Source: Prauserella isguenensis (GTDB taxonomy: Bacteria; Actinomycetota; Actinomycetes; Mycobacteriales; Pseudonocardiaceae). Taken from it: a DNA stretch of 64,000 nucleotides. A program made the translations under genes and the position numbers. Each line of letters begins with the position of its first letter. Positions within the stretch are counted from its first letter, which is position 1. The DNA lies in contig NZ_JACHWU010000004.1 of the NCBI RefSeq assembly GCF_014191605.1, positions 310,001 through 374,000 on the forward strand, in the 5' to 3' direction. Positions 51,983 through 61,584 of the stretch are shown piece by piece. The notes beneath the pieces were generated by a model, which was given only the letters and a program-made list of their open reading frames with translations, was not told where the DNA came from and ran no database searches.

Positions 51983-53064
51983 GGCACGACCCCCGGCTGG
52001 AACCGCGGCACCCGCATCACGACGCGCGTGCCCTCGTTCTCGGCGGTCTCCACCACGAGCCCGAACCAGGGCCCGTACACGTTGCGCAGTCTCCGGTCCA
52101 CGTTGGCCAGTCCCATGCCTCCGGTATCCCGTGTGTCGGCGGCGCCGCCCGTCGCCAGCAGGCGCTCGGCGTCGCGGGGGTCCATGCCCGCCCCGTCGTC
52201 CTCGACGCTGATGACGCAGTCCGATCCTTCCGCCTCGCCGAGCACGTGGACGGCCCCACCCCCGGTGCGGCGTTCGATGCCGTGGCGAACAGCGTTCTCC
52301 ACCAGCGGTTGCAGCACAAGGTAGGGGATCGCCACGGCGAGGACCTCGGGTGCGACCCGGACCTGCACCTTCAACCGGTCGCCGAGTACCGCGCGCTGCA
52401 ACGCCAGGTACGTCTCGATCGCGTGGAACTCATCGGCCACGGTCGTGTACTCACCGTGGCCGGCAAGGCTGTATCGGATGTAGTCGGCGAAGTCGAGCAG
52501 CAGTTCCCGGGAACGCGCAGGGTCGGGGCGTACCAGTCCCGCGACGACGGTGAGCGCGTTGTAGACGAAGTGCGGGGAGATCTCGGCCCGCAGCGCCCGC
52601 AGCTCGGCCTCTGCCGCCTCCTCCGCGGACGCCTCCAGCCTGCCGCGCTCCAGCGCGGCGACCAGGACACCGCTCACCTCGCGCAGGGCCGACATCCTCG
52701 TCGTTCCGGCGACCACGAGCACCCCGGCCAGTTCGTCGTGGACCACGAGCGGCTCGGCGACGACCTCCGCCCGGCGGCGCCGGTGCTCGGTGTGCAGCAC
52801 GTCGTCGACGATCGCCGCGATGTCGACGTCCCGGGGGAGCGAACCCGCGACGGTGAGCTCACCCGACAGGTCGGACAGACCCACGCCGTCCGACGCCAGC
52901 AGCCGACGGATGCCGCGGACGGCGGAGCGGACGCGCGGGCCGCTGAGGCCGTCGACGAGGTCGTCGGCGATGTGTCGGGCCGTGCGCAGGATCGCCGCCG
53001 GGTCGCGCAGCCTGCGCGGCCAGGCGAGCCCGCCCACGGACTCCTGCTGCGCGGGAACGGACAT
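51979..53064 (-). CDS. LytS-type sensor histidine kinase
   Basis: The protein has 361 residues with no transmembrane segments. The N-terminal part (LRDPAAILRTARHIADDLVD, then a GAF-like SDLSGELTVAGSLPRDVDIA) is a likely cytoplasmic sensor. The His_kinase domain has ISPHFVYNALTVVAGLV with the phospho-His. The ATPase domain has NAVRHGIERRTGGG, EDDGAGMDP and GGMGLANVDRRLRNVYG. It signals to the LytTR regulator; the ligand is unknown. It begins the four-gene operon, and short direct repeats lie upstream. Confidence 0.93.
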   Translation of the reverse strand: MSVPAQQESVGGLAWPRRLRDPAAILRTARHIADDLVDGLSGPRVRSAVRGIRRLLASDGVGLSDLSGELTVAGSLPRDVDIAAIVDDVLHTEHRRRRAEVVAEPLVVHDELAGVLVVAGTTRMSALREVSGVLVAALERGRLEASAEEAAEAELRALRAEISPHFVYNALTVVAGLVRPDPARSRELLLDFADYIRYSLAGHGEYTTVADEFHAIETYLALQRAVLGDRLKVQVRVAPEVLAVAIPYLVLQPLVENAVRHGIERRTGGGAVHVLGEAEGSDCVISVEDDGAGMDPRDAERLLATGGAADTRDTGGMGLANVDRRLRNVYGPWFGLVVETAENEGTRVVMRVPRFQPGVVP

Positions 53065-53438
53065 GCGAACTCCCGGTAGCGCCGACGACTGTGTCCTACG
53101 TGTGTGTTCTACCTGGTGCGTCCTGCATGACGATTGCGTCCCACGTCCTGCGTCCCACGTCCTGCGTCTTGCGTTTCCACGTCCTACGTTTCCAGGTCGT
53201 GCGTTTCCAGGTAGGCCCTGGGCGGTTCACCGATGCGGACGACCGACAGCGTGAATCTAGCGGCCCGGCGTACCGAGCGTGAAGCCCGTGCACCGCGTGC
53301 GCCGGGGTCGCCCCAGGGCGCCGCGTACGTACCGGCGGCCGACGGCGGTACCGCACCGGGGAAACACGTGAAAATCGATGCCGGTCGGGACTGTCCGTAA
53401 CGGCCGGGTTGATCCATAATCGGAGGTGGTGATGCCGT
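53065..53438. other. Divergent region with degenerate short repeats
   Basis: The 374 bases between the kinase gene and the DUF3040 gene hold the repeat block at 53136-53216, close to the kinase start, and otherwise no recognised gene. The GGAGG that serves the DUF3040 gene is near 53422. Confidence 0.6.
53136..53216 (-). repeat. Two families of short direct repeats upstream of the LytS operon
   Basis: Two exact 14-bp copies of GCGTCCCACGTCCT lie at 53136-53149 and 53150-53163. They are followed by three 15-bp units starting CGTTTCCA at 53172, 53187 and 53202. Regular phasing of 14-15 bp and place before the kinase operon are notable. They could be a hypervariable tract or regulator-binding sites. 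Confidence 0.75.
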
Positions 53439-53849
53439 ATGGGCCTGCGGGACGAGGAACGGCGACAGCTCGCCGAGATCGAACGCCGCCTGGGCGAGGA
53501 TGATCCGCGTCTGGACCGGCGCCTGGCCACCCTGCGGCCCGGCACGTCGCGGACGCTGTGGACGGTCGTGGGCCTGATCGGCCTCTTCGTCGTCGGCGGC
53601 GTCGTCATTGCACTCGGTGCGGGAGCCGGTGCGCCCGTCGTGGTGGCGATCGGGGTGATCGTCGCCGCCGGGGTTCCCACCGCCGTCATCTGGCGACTGT
53701 GGTTGCGCAAGCTCGGCAACGGTATCGGTGACGGCTCCGACGACGCTGCCGGCACGCCTGGCAAGGGCTCCGGCAAGGGCAAGGGAGGCTCCGGTGGGGC
53801 CGGTGGGGCCGGTGACGGCCCGGACGGGGGCCGCGGGCCCGCCGACTGA
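53439..53849 (+). CDS. DUF3040 membrane protein
   Basis: The protein has 136 residues. The conserved N-terminus MGLRDEERRQLAEIERRLGE is the DUF3040 signature. Two hydrophobic helices follow (LWTVVGLIGLFVVGGVVIAL and VVVAIGVIVAAGVPTAVIW), and then a Gly/Lys/Asp-rich tail (GKGSGKGKGGSGGAGGAG). The family is restricted mainly to actinobacteria, with unknown function at the membrane. Confidence 0.88.
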   Translation: MGLRDEERRQLAEIERRLGEDDPRLDRRLATLRPGTSRTLWTVVGLIGLFVVGGVVIALGAGAGAPVVVAIGVIVAAGVPTAVIWRLWLRKLGNGIGDGSDDAAGTPGKGSGKGKGGSGGAGGAGDGPDGGRGPAD

Positions 53850-54071
53850 CCGCCCGGCGCGAGACGGTGCGCGCACGGTCCGTGAGGGGCGGCCCCGCCG
53901 CCGGCGGCCCGCTGACTTAGACTCGGACATCGGTTCCCCATCGTCACCTGCGGTGCCCGTGGGCGAGCCCGTGAACCATACGCACGCCGCCGCGCCCACG
54001 GGTACGGACCCGCGCGTGCGACATGAGTCCGAAATACCGACCGATACCACTGTCCCGGCTAGGAGAAAACG

Positions 54072-55481
54072 TTGAAGAGCACCGTCGAGCAGCTGAGCCC
54101 GACGCGCGTGAAGATCAATGTCGAGGTGCCGTTCGACGAGCTCAAACCGAACTTCGACCGCGCCTACAGCAAGATCGCTCAGCAGGTCCGGATCCCCGGC
54201 TTCCGCCCCGGCAAGGCACCGGCCCCCGTCCTCGAGAGCAGGATCGGCCGTGCCCCCGTGCTCGACGAGGTCGTCAACGAGGCCATTCCGGCCAAGTACA
54301 TGGAGGCCGTGCAGACCGGTGACGTCCGCACGCTCGGCCAGCCCGAGTTCGAGGTCACCAAGCTCGAGGACAAGAACGTCCTGGAGTTCACCGCCGAGGT
54401 CGACGTCCGGCCCGAGATCACGATCCCGGATCTGGACGATCTCAGTGTGACCGTGTCCGACGTGGAGGTCACCGACGACGAGGTCAGCGAGGAGCTCGAC
54501 AACCTGCGGGCGCGCTTCGGCACGCTGATCGGCGTCGACCGGCCCGCCGCGAACGGTGACTTCACCTCGATCGATCTGTCCGCGACGGTCGACGGCCAGG
54601 AGGTCTCCGAGGCCTCCACGTCCGGCCTGTCGTACGAGATCGGTTCCGGCCAGCTCATCGACGGCATCGACGACGCGCTGATCGGTCTGTCCGAGGGCGA
54701 GTCGGCCACCTTCACCACGAAGCTCCTCGCCGGTGAATACGCGGGCAAGGACGCCGAGGTCACCGTCACGCTCGGCAGCGTCAAGGAGCGCGAGCTGCCG
54801 GAAGCCGACGACGAGTTCGCGCAGCTGGCCAGCGAGTTCGACACCATCGACGAGCTGCAGACCGACCTGCGTGAGCGCCTCGCCCGGTCGAAGCGCATGC
54901 AGCAGGGCGTCGAGGCGCGCGACAAGGTGCTCGAGCAGCTCCTCGAGCGCGTCGACGTTCCGGTGCCGGAGAAGGTGCTGCAGGGCGAGATCGACAACGC
55001 CAAGCACGACGCGATCCACCCGTACGACCACGACGAGGAGGCCTACAAGAAGGCCCTCGAGGCTCAGGGCACCGACCCCGAGGAGTGGGAGAACGGCGTC
55101 CGTACCGAGGCCGAGAAGTCGGTCCGCACGCAGCTGCTGCTCGACACGCTCGCCGACGAGAAGGACGTCCAGGTCGGCGACCAGGAGCTGACCGAGCGGA
55201 TCATCTACCAGGCCCAGCGTTTCGGCGTCAGCCCGGACGAGTACATCCAGCGCGCCCAGCAGTCGGGTCAGCTGGGTGCGATCTTCGCCGACGTCCGCCG
55301 GGGCAAGGCGCTCGCCGTCGTCGTGCGCGGCGCCACGGTGACCGACGAGTCGGGTGAGGCGCTCGACCTGGCCGAGCTGTTCGGTGAGGACGAGGACGAA
55401 GCCGCCGACGCGGAGACCGGTGCCGACGAGACGCAGGAGGAGACCACGGCCGAGGAGACGGACACGTCCTCGGACAAGTGA
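54072..55481 (+). CDS. tig: Trigger factor
   Basis: The protein has 469 residues from TTG 54072 with AGGAGA upstream. The N-terminal ribosome-binding domain has GFRPGKAP near 44-51. The middle FKBP-type prolyl isomerase domain spans about 150-240, and the C-terminal helical arms follow. The end is a strongly acidic tail ([20 protein letters not shown]). It binds nascent chains at the ribosome exit. It is followed by clpP1 after a 13-bp hairpin, the usual tig-clpP1-clpP2 order. Confidence 0.97.
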   Translation: MKSTVEQLSPTRVKINVEVPFDELKPNFDRAYSKIAQQVRIPGFRPGKAPAPVLESRIGRAPVLDEVVNEAIPAKYMEAVQTGDVRTLGQPEFEVTKLEDKNVLEFTAEVDVRPEITIPDLDDLSVTVSDVEVTDDEVSEELDNLRARFGTLIGVDRPAANGDFTSIDLSATVDGQEVSEASTSGLSYEIGSGQLIDGIDDALIGLSEGESATFTTKLLAGEYAGKDAEVTVTLGSVKERELPEADDEFAQLASEFDTIDELQTDLRERLARSKRMQQGVEARDKVLEQLLERVDVPVPEKVLQGEIDNAKHDAIHPYDHDEEAYKKALEAQGTDPEEWENGVRTEAEKSVRTQLLLDTLADEKDVQVGDQELTERIIYQAQRFGVSPDEYIQRAQQSGQLGAIFADVRRGKALAVVVRGATVTDESGEALDLAELFGEDEDEAADAETGADETQEETTAEETDTSSDK

Positions 55482-55500
55482 TTTCTCTTCATGCTCTGAG

Positions 55501-55542
55501 CGAACTCGGGCGGTGTCAGGACTTCTGCGCCGCCCGAGTTCG
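55501..55542 (+). terminator. 13-bp hairpin between tig and clpP1
   Basis: CGAACTCGGGCGG (55501-55513) pairs perfectly with CCGCCCGAGTTCG (55530-55542). It lies 19 bases after the tig stop and 47 bases before clpP1, suggesting partial or full termination. Confidence 0.65.
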
Positions 55543-55589
55543 TTAGGGTCGGTTGCAAGATCTGAGACTTCGAAAAAAGGCAGGCAGAC

Positions 55590-56201
55590 GTGACGCAGCA
55601 CATGCCCGAGGGGCGCACCAGCACCGCGGGACTGAACCTGACCGACTCGGTGTACGAGCGGCTGCTCCAGGAACGCATCGTGGTGCTGGGCTCCGAGGTC
55701 AATGACGAGGTCGCCAACCGCATCACGGCGCAGCTGTTGCTGCTGTCGGCGGAGGACTCGCAGTCCGACATCCGCTTCTACATCAACTCGCCGGGTGGCT
55801 CGGTCACGGCCGGTTTCGCCATCTACGACACGATGCAGCTCATCGAGCCGAACGTGGCCACCTACGCGATGGGCATGGCGGCCTCCATGGGCCAGTTCCT
55901 CCTGTCGTCGGGTACGCCCGGCAAGCGCTACGCGTTGGAGCACGCGCGCATCCTGATGCACCAGCCGTCGGCGGGGGTCGGTGGTACGGCGTCGGACATC
56001 GCGATCCAGGCCGAGGTCTTCGGCAAGTGGAAGCAGGAGCTGGCTCGTATCACGGCCGACCAGACCGGCCAGACGGTCGACCAGATCCTGGCCGACGGTG
56101 ACCGCGACCGCTGGTTCACCGCGCAGGAAGCCCTGGACTACGGCTTCGTCGACCAGGTGCTGACGCGTGAGAACCCGGCACCGGGCTCGAACTCGAACTG
56201 A
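55590..56201 (+). CDS. clpP1: ATP-dependent Clp protease proteolytic subunit 1
   Basis: The protein has 203 residues from GTG 55590; ATG 55602 is a possible internal start. The serine peptidase triad is Ser99 (AMGMAASMG), His124 (ILMHQPSAG) and probably Asp169 ([10 protein letters not shown]). Actinobacterial ClpP1 assembles with ClpP2 into a mixed tetradecamer that degrades proteins fed by ClpX or ClpC1. Only 25 bases separate it from clpP2. Confidence 0.96.
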   Translation: MTQHMPEGRTSTAGLNLTDSVYERLLQERIVVLGSEVNDEVANRITAQLLLLSAEDSQSDIRFYINSPGGSVTAGFAIYDTMQLIEPNVATYAMGMAASMGQFLLSSGTPGKRYALEHARILMHQPSAGVGGTASDIAIQAEVFGKWKQELARITADQTGQTVDQILADGDRDRWFTAQEALDYGFVDQVLTRENPAPGSNSN

Positions 56202-56226
56202 CCGGGACCCGAGAAGGAGACGATCG

Positions 56227-56856
56227 ATGAGCAACTTCCAGCTTCCTCAGTCCCGGTACGTGATGCCCTCCTACGTGGAGCGCACCAGCTACGGGATCAA
56301 GGAGTCGAACCCGTACAACAAGCTCTACGAAGAGCGCCAGATCATGCTGGGCGTGCAGGTGGACGACGCGTCGGCCAACGACGTGATGGCCCAGCTGCTC
56401 CACCTCGAGCACGAGGACCCGGACAGGGACATCATGATCTACATCAACTCGCCCGGTGGCTCGTTCACCGCGTTGATGGCGATCTACGACACGATGCAGT
56501 TCGTGCGTCCCGACATCGCCACGGTGTGCCTCGGCCAGGCCGCCTCGGCCGCGGCCGTGCTGCTGGCCGCCGGCACGAAGGGCAAGCGGTACGCGCTGCC
56601 GAACGCCCGCGTGCTGATCCACCAGCCCGCCACCGAGGGCACCTACGGCCAGGTGTCGGACCTGGAGATCCAGGCCGCCGAGATCCAGCGGATCCGCCGG
56701 CTCATGGAGTCCACGCTCGCCCAGCACACGGCCAAGAGCGAAGAAGAGGTCCGCAGGGACGTCGAGCGTGACAAGATCCTGACGGCCGAGGACGCCAAGG
56801 AGTACGGGATCATCGACGAGGTACTGCCGTACCGCAAGGGCACCGGCTCGAACTGA
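56227..56856 (+). CDS. clpP2: ATP-dependent Clp protease proteolytic subunit 2
   Basis: The protein has 209 residues from ATG 56227 with GAAGGAG upstream. Ser107 (CLGQAASAAAV) and His132 (VLIHQPATEG) belong to the triad, and EEVRRDVERDKILTAEDAKE carries the Asp. The long N-terminus (MSNFQLPQSRYVMPSYVERT) is typical of ClpP2 subunits, which contact the ATPase. It forms an operon with clpP1. Confidence 0.96.
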   Translation: MSNFQLPQSRYVMPSYVERTSYGIKESNPYNKLYEERQIMLGVQVDDASANDVMAQLLHLEHEDPDRDIMIYINSPGGSFTALMAIYDTMQFVRPDIATVCLGQAASAAAVLLAAGTKGKRYALPNARVLIHQPATEGTYGQVSDLEIQAAEIQRIRRLMESTLAQHTAKSEEEVRRDVERDKILTAEDAKEYGIIDEVLPYRKGTGSN

Positions 56857-56864
56857 TCGACCCG

Positions 56865-56911
56865 CCGCCGGGCGGGAGCGTGTCGTCACCCGACAGGTTC
56901 CCGCCCGGCGG
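56865..56911 (+). terminator. 13-bp hairpin after clpP2
   Basis: CCGCCGGGCGGGA (56865-56877) pairs with TCCCGCCCGGCGG (56899-56911), nine bases after the clpP2 stop and well before clpX. Confidence 0.65.
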
Positions 56912-57078
56912 GCTATGGTGTCGGGAAGGCCGTCGACACGGGCGGCGGACTCCCATCGGTACCGCGCGGCGGGTACCGTCAAGAGACAGCGCGTGGCGCC
57001 TGTTCACAGTGTCCACCAGGCGGCACCGAGAACGAGTCAGGTGCACCTGACGCACCGGAGGGGACGAGGTCAGCGGCC

Positions 57079-58374
57079 ATGGCACGCATCGGCGAGGGCG
57101 GAGACCTGCTCAAGTGCTCGTTCTGTGGGAAGAGCCAAAAACAGGTGAAGAAGCTCATCGCCGGACCAGGCGTCTACATCTGCGATGAGTGCATCGATCT
57201 CTGCAACGAGATCATCGAAGAGGAACTGGCGGAGGCCGGCGACGTCAAGCTCGACGAGCTGCCGAAGCCCGCGGAGATCCACGACTTCCTCGAGCAGTAC
57301 ATCATCGGCCAGGACGAGGCGAAGCGCTCGCTGGCCGTCGCGGTGTACAACCACTACAAGCGCATCCAGTCGCAGGGGTCGGCGGGCCCGAAGGATTCGA
57401 AGGACGAGCCGGTCGAGCTCGCCAAGTCGAACATCCTCATGCTCGGCCCGACGGGCTGCGGCAAGACCTATCTCGCGCAGACGCTCGCGAAGATGCTCAA
57501 CGTCCCGTTCGCGATCGCCGACGCCACGGCGCTCACCGAGGCCGGTTACGTCGGCGAGGACGTCGAGAACATCCTACTGAAGCTGATTCAGGCCGCGGAC
57601 TACGACGTCAAGCGCGCCGAGACGGGCATCATCTACATCGACGAGGTCGACAAGATCGCCCGCAAGTCGGAGAACCCGTCGATCACGCGGGACGTCTCGG
57701 GCGAGGGCGTGCAGCAGGCTCTGCTGAAGATCCTCGAGGGAACGACCGCGGCGGTGCCGCCGCAGGGCGGCCGCAAGCATCCGCACCAGGAGTTCATCCA
57801 GATCGACACGACGAACGTGCTGTTCATCGTGGCCGGTGCGTTCCAGGGGCTCGAGGCGATCGTCAACGAGCGCGTCGGCAAGCGCGGCCTCGGTTTCGGC
57901 GCGGAGATCCGCACGAAGCAGGAGATCGAGCAGAGCGACGTCTTCAGCGAGACGATGCCGGAAGACCTGATCAAGTTCGGGCTCATCCCCGAGTTCATCG
58001 GCCGGGTACCGGTCATGGCCAGCGTGACGAGCCTGGACAAGGCCGCGCTCGTGCAGATCCTCACGGAGCCGCGGAACGCGCTCACGAAGCAGTACACGAA
58101 GCTGTTCGAGCTGGACAACGTCGAGCTCGAGTTCACGGACACGGCGCTCGAGGCGATCGCGGACCAGGCGCTGCTGCGCGGCACCGGTGCGCGCGGGCTG
58201 CGGGCGATCATGGAAGAGGTGCTGCAGCCGGTCATGTACGACATCCCGAGCCGCGAGGACGTGGCGAAGGTCGTCATCACCGAGCAGACGGTGCGCGAGA
58301 ACGTGAACCCGACGATCGTGTCGCGGCAGCCGTCCCGGCGCCGCGGTGGTGAGCGCGGGGAGAAGTCCGCCTGA
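57079..58374 (+). CDS. clpX: ATP-dependent unfoldase ClpX
   Basis: The protein has 431 residues. The zinc-binding domain has C13-x2-C16 and C35-x2-C38. The AAA+ domain has Walker A GPTGCGKT (123-130), Walker [14 protein letters not shown] and sensor motifs up to [17 protein letters not shown]. ClpX recognises and unfolds substrates and threads them into ClpP1P2. It lies 222 bases after clpP2, so it probably has its own promoter. ATG 57079 follows GGAGGGGACG at a longer spacing. Confidence 0.97.
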   Translation: MARIGEGGDLLKCSFCGKSQKQVKKLIAGPGVYICDECIDLCNEIIEEELAEAGDVKLDELPKPAEIHDFLEQYIIGQDEAKRSLAVAVYNHYKRIQSQGSAGPKDSKDEPVELAKSNILMLGPTGCGKTYLAQTLAKMLNVPFAIADATALTEAGYVGEDVENILLKLIQAADYDVKRAETGIIYIDEVDKIARKSENPSITRDVSGEGVQQALLKILEGTTAAVPPQGGRKHPHQEFIQIDTTNVLFIVAGAFQGLEAIVNERVGKRGLGFGAEIRTKQEIEQSDVFSETMPEDLIKFGLIPEFIGRVPVMASVTSLDKAALVQILTEPRNALTKQYTKLFELDNVELEFTDTALEAIADQALLRGTGARGLRAIMEEVLQPVMYDIPSREDVAKVVITEQTVRENVNPTIVSRQPSRRRGGERGEKSA

Positions 58375-58391
58375 CCGGGCGGACGCCGCCG

Positions 58392-58760
58392 ATGACGACG
58401 TCGCAGGACCTGCCCGTGTGGGAGACGTCGACGTCGCAGCGGACGGCTGGGGACATGGTGAACGAATCCGACGACGTGGCGGCACGTCTGGTCGCGGCCC
58501 TGCGCCTGCGGCAGCCGCGGGTACAGCTGGCGATCGCAGGCTGCCTGATCGTGTTCATGGTGGTGTGCGTGATCGCCACGATCACGAGGATGTCGTTGTG
58601 GCCGCTGCTGCCGCTCGTGTCGTTCGCCGGGGCCTCGGTCGCGGCCTGGCGGGTACGCACCGCCGACGACGACCGGCAGGCCTTCGCATGGCTCGTGGTC
58701 ATGGCAGGTGGGGTGGCGCTGGGCTTCTGGCTGCTCGGCATGATCAACCGGGTGTGGTGA
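58392..58760 (+). CDS. Small membrane protein after clpX
   Basis: The protein has 122 residues. A hydrophilic N-terminus of about 45 residues is followed by hydrophobic segments: LAIAGCLIVFMVVCVIATIT, LWPLLPLVSFAGASVAAWR and WLVVMAGGVALGFWLLGMI, giving three or four membrane helices. An internal ATG at 58458 may be the true start. It lies 17 bases after clpX and could be cotranscribed. Function is unknown. Confidence 0.75.
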   Translation: MTTSQDLPVWETSTSQRTAGDMVNESDDVAARLVAALRLRQPRVQLAIAGCLIVFMVVCVIATITRMSLWPLLPLVSFAGASVAAWRVRTADDDRQAFAWLVVMAGGVALGFWLLGMINRVW

Positions 58761-58854
58761 GGGCCCGCACTCGTCCTCACGAGGTTTCGCGGGCTCACGT
58801 CGTGGCTAGCCCGTCCCGGTAGGGTGTGTGCCGACGCGAAGAGGACGTCACGCT

Positions 58855-59793
58855 GTGACCACGATGGGCGAGCTCGCCACCGGCGAGTTCTCGCACGAGG
58901 CCTTGCTCTACCGCGACGAGGCCGCCTACGTACAGGCGATCACGACGTTCGCGGTGGACGGCGTCGCCAACGGCGAGCCCGTCGCGCTGGCATTGCCGGC
59001 CGACAAACTCGCGACGGTGTCCCGCGCCCTCGGTGACACCGCCCGCGAGGTGGAGCTCGTGAACATGAGTGCGGCCGGACGCAACCCCGGCGCGATCCTG
59101 AGCGGGGTGCTGGGCGCCTTCGCCGACAGTCATCGCGGCCGCGTGCGGGTGGTCGGCGAACCGATCTGGCCCGAGCGTTCCGCCGTCGAGTACGTCGCGG
59201 CTGTGGAGCACGAGGCGTTGATCAACAAGGCCTTCGCCGGGAAGCCCGCGGTGATCCTCTGCCCTTACGACGCGACGCGGCTGGGCCGGGGCGTGCTGGA
59301 CGACGCCGTGGCGACGCACCCGGACCTCGTCGACGAGACGGGCAGGCATCACAGCACCGCCTACGATCCGCACGCGGTGATCGACGGCTGCAACCGGCCG
59401 TTGCCCGTACCGTCCTCGGGGCCCGCGTTCCGGTTCGACCTGCACACGCTCGCCGAGGCACGGCGCTTCGCGATCGCGCACGCGGAATGCCTCGGTGCCC
59501 CGCGCGGCAGGTTCGAGGACATCGCGCTCGTCGTCGGCGAACTGACCGCGAACAGCGTGCAACACGGTGGCGGCACCGGAACGCTGTGCGTGTGGCAGGA
59601 AGCCTCGACCGGTGCGGTCGTCTTCCAGGTGGACGACTCAGGCTGCCACACCGACCTGCTCGCGGGCCGGGTTCCCGTGCCGCCGGATCGCATCGGCGGA
59701 CGCGGCCTGTTGCTGGTGAACCGGCTGGCCGATCTCGTGCGGACCTATCGCGGCGCCGGCCACACCGCCACCCGGGTGTGGTTCGACCGGTAG
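58855..59793 (+). CDS. RsbA-like anti-sigma regulator: MEDS sensor plus HATPase
   Basis: GTG 58855 with AGAGGA upstream gives 312 residues. The N-terminal MEDS (DcmR-like) domain is about residues 8-165 (HEALLYRDEAAYVQAITTFA, LPADKLATVSRAL, CPYDATRLG). The C-terminal HATPase_c domain resembles anti-sigma kinases such as RsbW (VGELTANSVQHGGGTG, VDDSGCHTDLL, GGRGLLLVNRLADLV). This domain pair is common in actinobacterial stress signalling and probably controls a sigma factor or an anti-anti-sigma partner, none of which is in the window. Confidence 0.88.
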   Translation: MTTMGELATGEFSHEALLYRDEAAYVQAITTFAVDGVANGEPVALALPADKLATVSRALGDTAREVELVNMSAAGRNPGAILSGVLGAFADSHRGRVRVVGEPIWPERSAVEYVAAVEHEALINKAFAGKPAVILCPYDATRLGRGVLDDAVATHPDLVDETGRHHSTAYDPHAVIDGCNRPLPVPSSGPAFRFDLHTLAEARRFAIAHAECLGAPRGRFEDIALVVGELTANSVQHGGGTGTLCVWQEASTGAVVFQVDDSGCHTDLLAGRVPVPPDRIGGRGLLLVNRLADLVRTYRGAGHTATRVWFDR

Positions 59794-59797
59794 TCGC

Positions 59798-60673
59798 TCA
59801 GGTACGGGGCTCTGCCGGTATCGGCGTGTGCCTGCCGAGGAACGCGACGAGGCCGGGCATGGCGGAGGTGTAGAAGTCCCCGGTGTGCCCGCCGTCGCTG
59901 AACACCGCCACGTCCGGGTCGGCGCGGCGCACGAATCGTCGCGTCCCGGCCACGAAGGGATCCGACGTGCCGCACCAGACTCCGAGCGGCGTGCCGTCGA
60001 GTGTCTCCGGATGCCGCAGCGGATCGAGAGCCGCCCATGCCCGCCGGTCGCGGAACGCCTCGCGTTCGCGCATCTCCTCCCAGTCGGTCAGCAGTGCCGG
60101 GGCGAGCACACCGGTGGCGGCGAGCGGCCTGCCGCGTTCGCGTCGCCTGCGGGTGTAGACCAGTGCACCGAATCCGCCCATCGACGTCCCGGCGGCCGCG
60201 AACGGGTGTCCGGAGTCGTCGCCGAGGCCGTGGTCGGCCAGCCACACCGGCAGCTCCTCGAGCAGCATCGCCATCGGGTCGTCGCCGGGGTCCGACTCGT
60301 GCCAGTAGGCGTACGGGCCGCCGTCGACCGCGGCCAGACCGAACGGCGGTACTCGGCCGGTCGCGACGGCCTGCGACAGGTACCGGGCCATCCCGTTCGG
60401 CGCCGCTCCGCGTGCCGACCCGCCGCGCGCGTGCAGCATCGTCACCATCGGCAGTCCGTGCGCGGGGCGCTCGGACGGCAGGATCAGCACGAGGTCGACG
60501 TACTGCCCGCGGGCCCGCGAGAACACCGATTCGGAACGGATGTCCGGGGCGGTCGCGACGACGGACCGATGCGCCGCGGACGACCCCGTCAGCGCGGCGA
60601 TCCCCGCCGTCGCCAGAACCGCGGCCCCGCCGAGCACCGCGGAACGGCGATCAGTCCCCGGCAACCCGATCAC
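59798..60673 (-). CDS. Exported alpha/beta hydrolase (esterase)
   Basis: The protein has 291 residues from GTG 60673, overlapping the fdhD end by 23 bases. The N-terminus [20 protein letters not shown] carries a Tat-like twin Arg before a hydrophobic stretch. The fold resembles feruloyl-esterase and mycolyltransferase-type hydrolases: nucleophile elbow [32 protein letters not shown] with the acid and [11 protein letters not shown] with the His. It is probably exported and hydrolyses an ester; the substrate is unknown. Confidence 0.88.
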   Translation of the reverse strand: MIGLPGTDRRSAVLGGAAVLATAGIAALTGSSAAHRSVVATAPDIRSESVFSRARGQYVDLVLILPSERPAHGLPMVTMLHARGGSARGAAPNGMARYLSQAVATGRVPPFGLAAVDGGPYAYWHESDPGDDPMAMLLEELPVWLADHGLGDDSGHPFAAAGTSMGGFGALVYTRRRRERGRPLAATGVLAPALLTDWEEMREREAFRDRRAWAALDPLRHPETLDGTPLGVWCGTSDPFVAGTRRFVRRADPDVAVFSDGGHTGDFYTSAMPGLVAFLGRHTPIPAEPRT

Positions 60674-61490
60674 CCCTCGTGTAGACGTTCATGCTGGCCC
60701 CCCGCAGGAACCCGACGAGTGTCATGCCCTGTTCGGCGGCCAGCTCCACGGCCAACGACGACGGCGCGGAGACGGCGGCCAGCATGGGGATACCCGCCAT
60801 CGCCGCTTTCTGCACCAACTCGAACGAGGCACGGCCGGAGACGAGCAGACCGCGGTCGGCTGCGGGTATGGCACCGTCGAGCAGGGCTTTGCCCAGAACC
60901 TTGTCGACGGCGTTGTGCCTGCCGACGTCCTCACGCACGTCCAGCAACGTTCCGTCTGCGGTGAACATCGCCGCGGCGTGCAGCCCGCCGGTGCTGGCGA
61001 ACACCTTCTGCCGTTCGCGCAGCGCGTCGGGCAGGGCCGACAGGGTCTCGGGGGTCACGGGGAACGAGGCTTCGGCGGGGGAGAAGCGGGTGCTGAGTTT
61101 CACCGCGTCCAGCGCCGCCTTGCCGCACACCCCGCAGGACGAGGTCGTGTAGAAGTTGCGCTCCACACCGGGGTCGGGCCCCGGCACGCCGGGGGAGAGC
61201 GCGACGTCGAGGACGTTGTAGGTGTTCCGGCCCTCGTCGTCGGTACCGGCGCAGTACCGGGCCGTCATGACGTCCTCGCGGCCGCCGACGACGCCTTCCG
61301 ACAGCAGGAACCCGTGCGCGAGCTCGACGTCGTGCCCCGGCGTGCGCATCGTGACCGCGAGCGGCGTGCCCGCCACCCGCAGTTCCAGGGGTTCCTCGGC
61401 GGCGAGCGCGTCCGGGCGGGTGCGTTCGCCGTTCGGCGTGAGCATGCGTACCGGCCTGCGTACCGTCACTCGGCCCATCGGTGCGTCCAC
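60651..61490 (-). CDS. fdhD: Formate dehydrogenase accessory sulfurtransferase FdhD
   Basis: The protein has 279 residues. FdhD carries sulfur from IscS-type desulfurase to the molybdenum cofactor of formate dehydrogenases. The redox CGVC motif lies at C119-C122 in [12 protein letters not shown]. Further signatures are [46 protein letters not shown] and the end [14 protein letters not shown]. No formate dehydrogenase is in the window, but an OFA transporter is divergent next door. Confidence 0.96.
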   Translation of the reverse strand: MDAPMGRVTVRRPVRMLTPNGERTRPDALAAEEPLELRVAGTPLAVTMRTPGHDVELAHGFLLSEGVVGGREDVMTARYCAGTDDEGRNTYNVLDVALSPGVPGPDPGVERNFYTTSSCGVCGKAALDAVKLSTRFSPAEASFPVTPETLSALPDALRERQKVFASTGGLHAAAMFTADGTLLDVREDVGRHNAVDKVLGKALLDGAIPAADRGLLVSGRASFELVQKAAMAGIPMLAAVSAPSSLAVELAAEQGMTLVGFLRGASMNVYTRGDRVAGD

Positions 61491-61584
61491 TCCAGACGTG
61501 GTTCGGGGATTCGGGGGTGCGACGTCACGGCCGGGTGGCCTACTGTGGCGCGTGCACCATGACTCCAGCGTAGGAGATGAGCGA

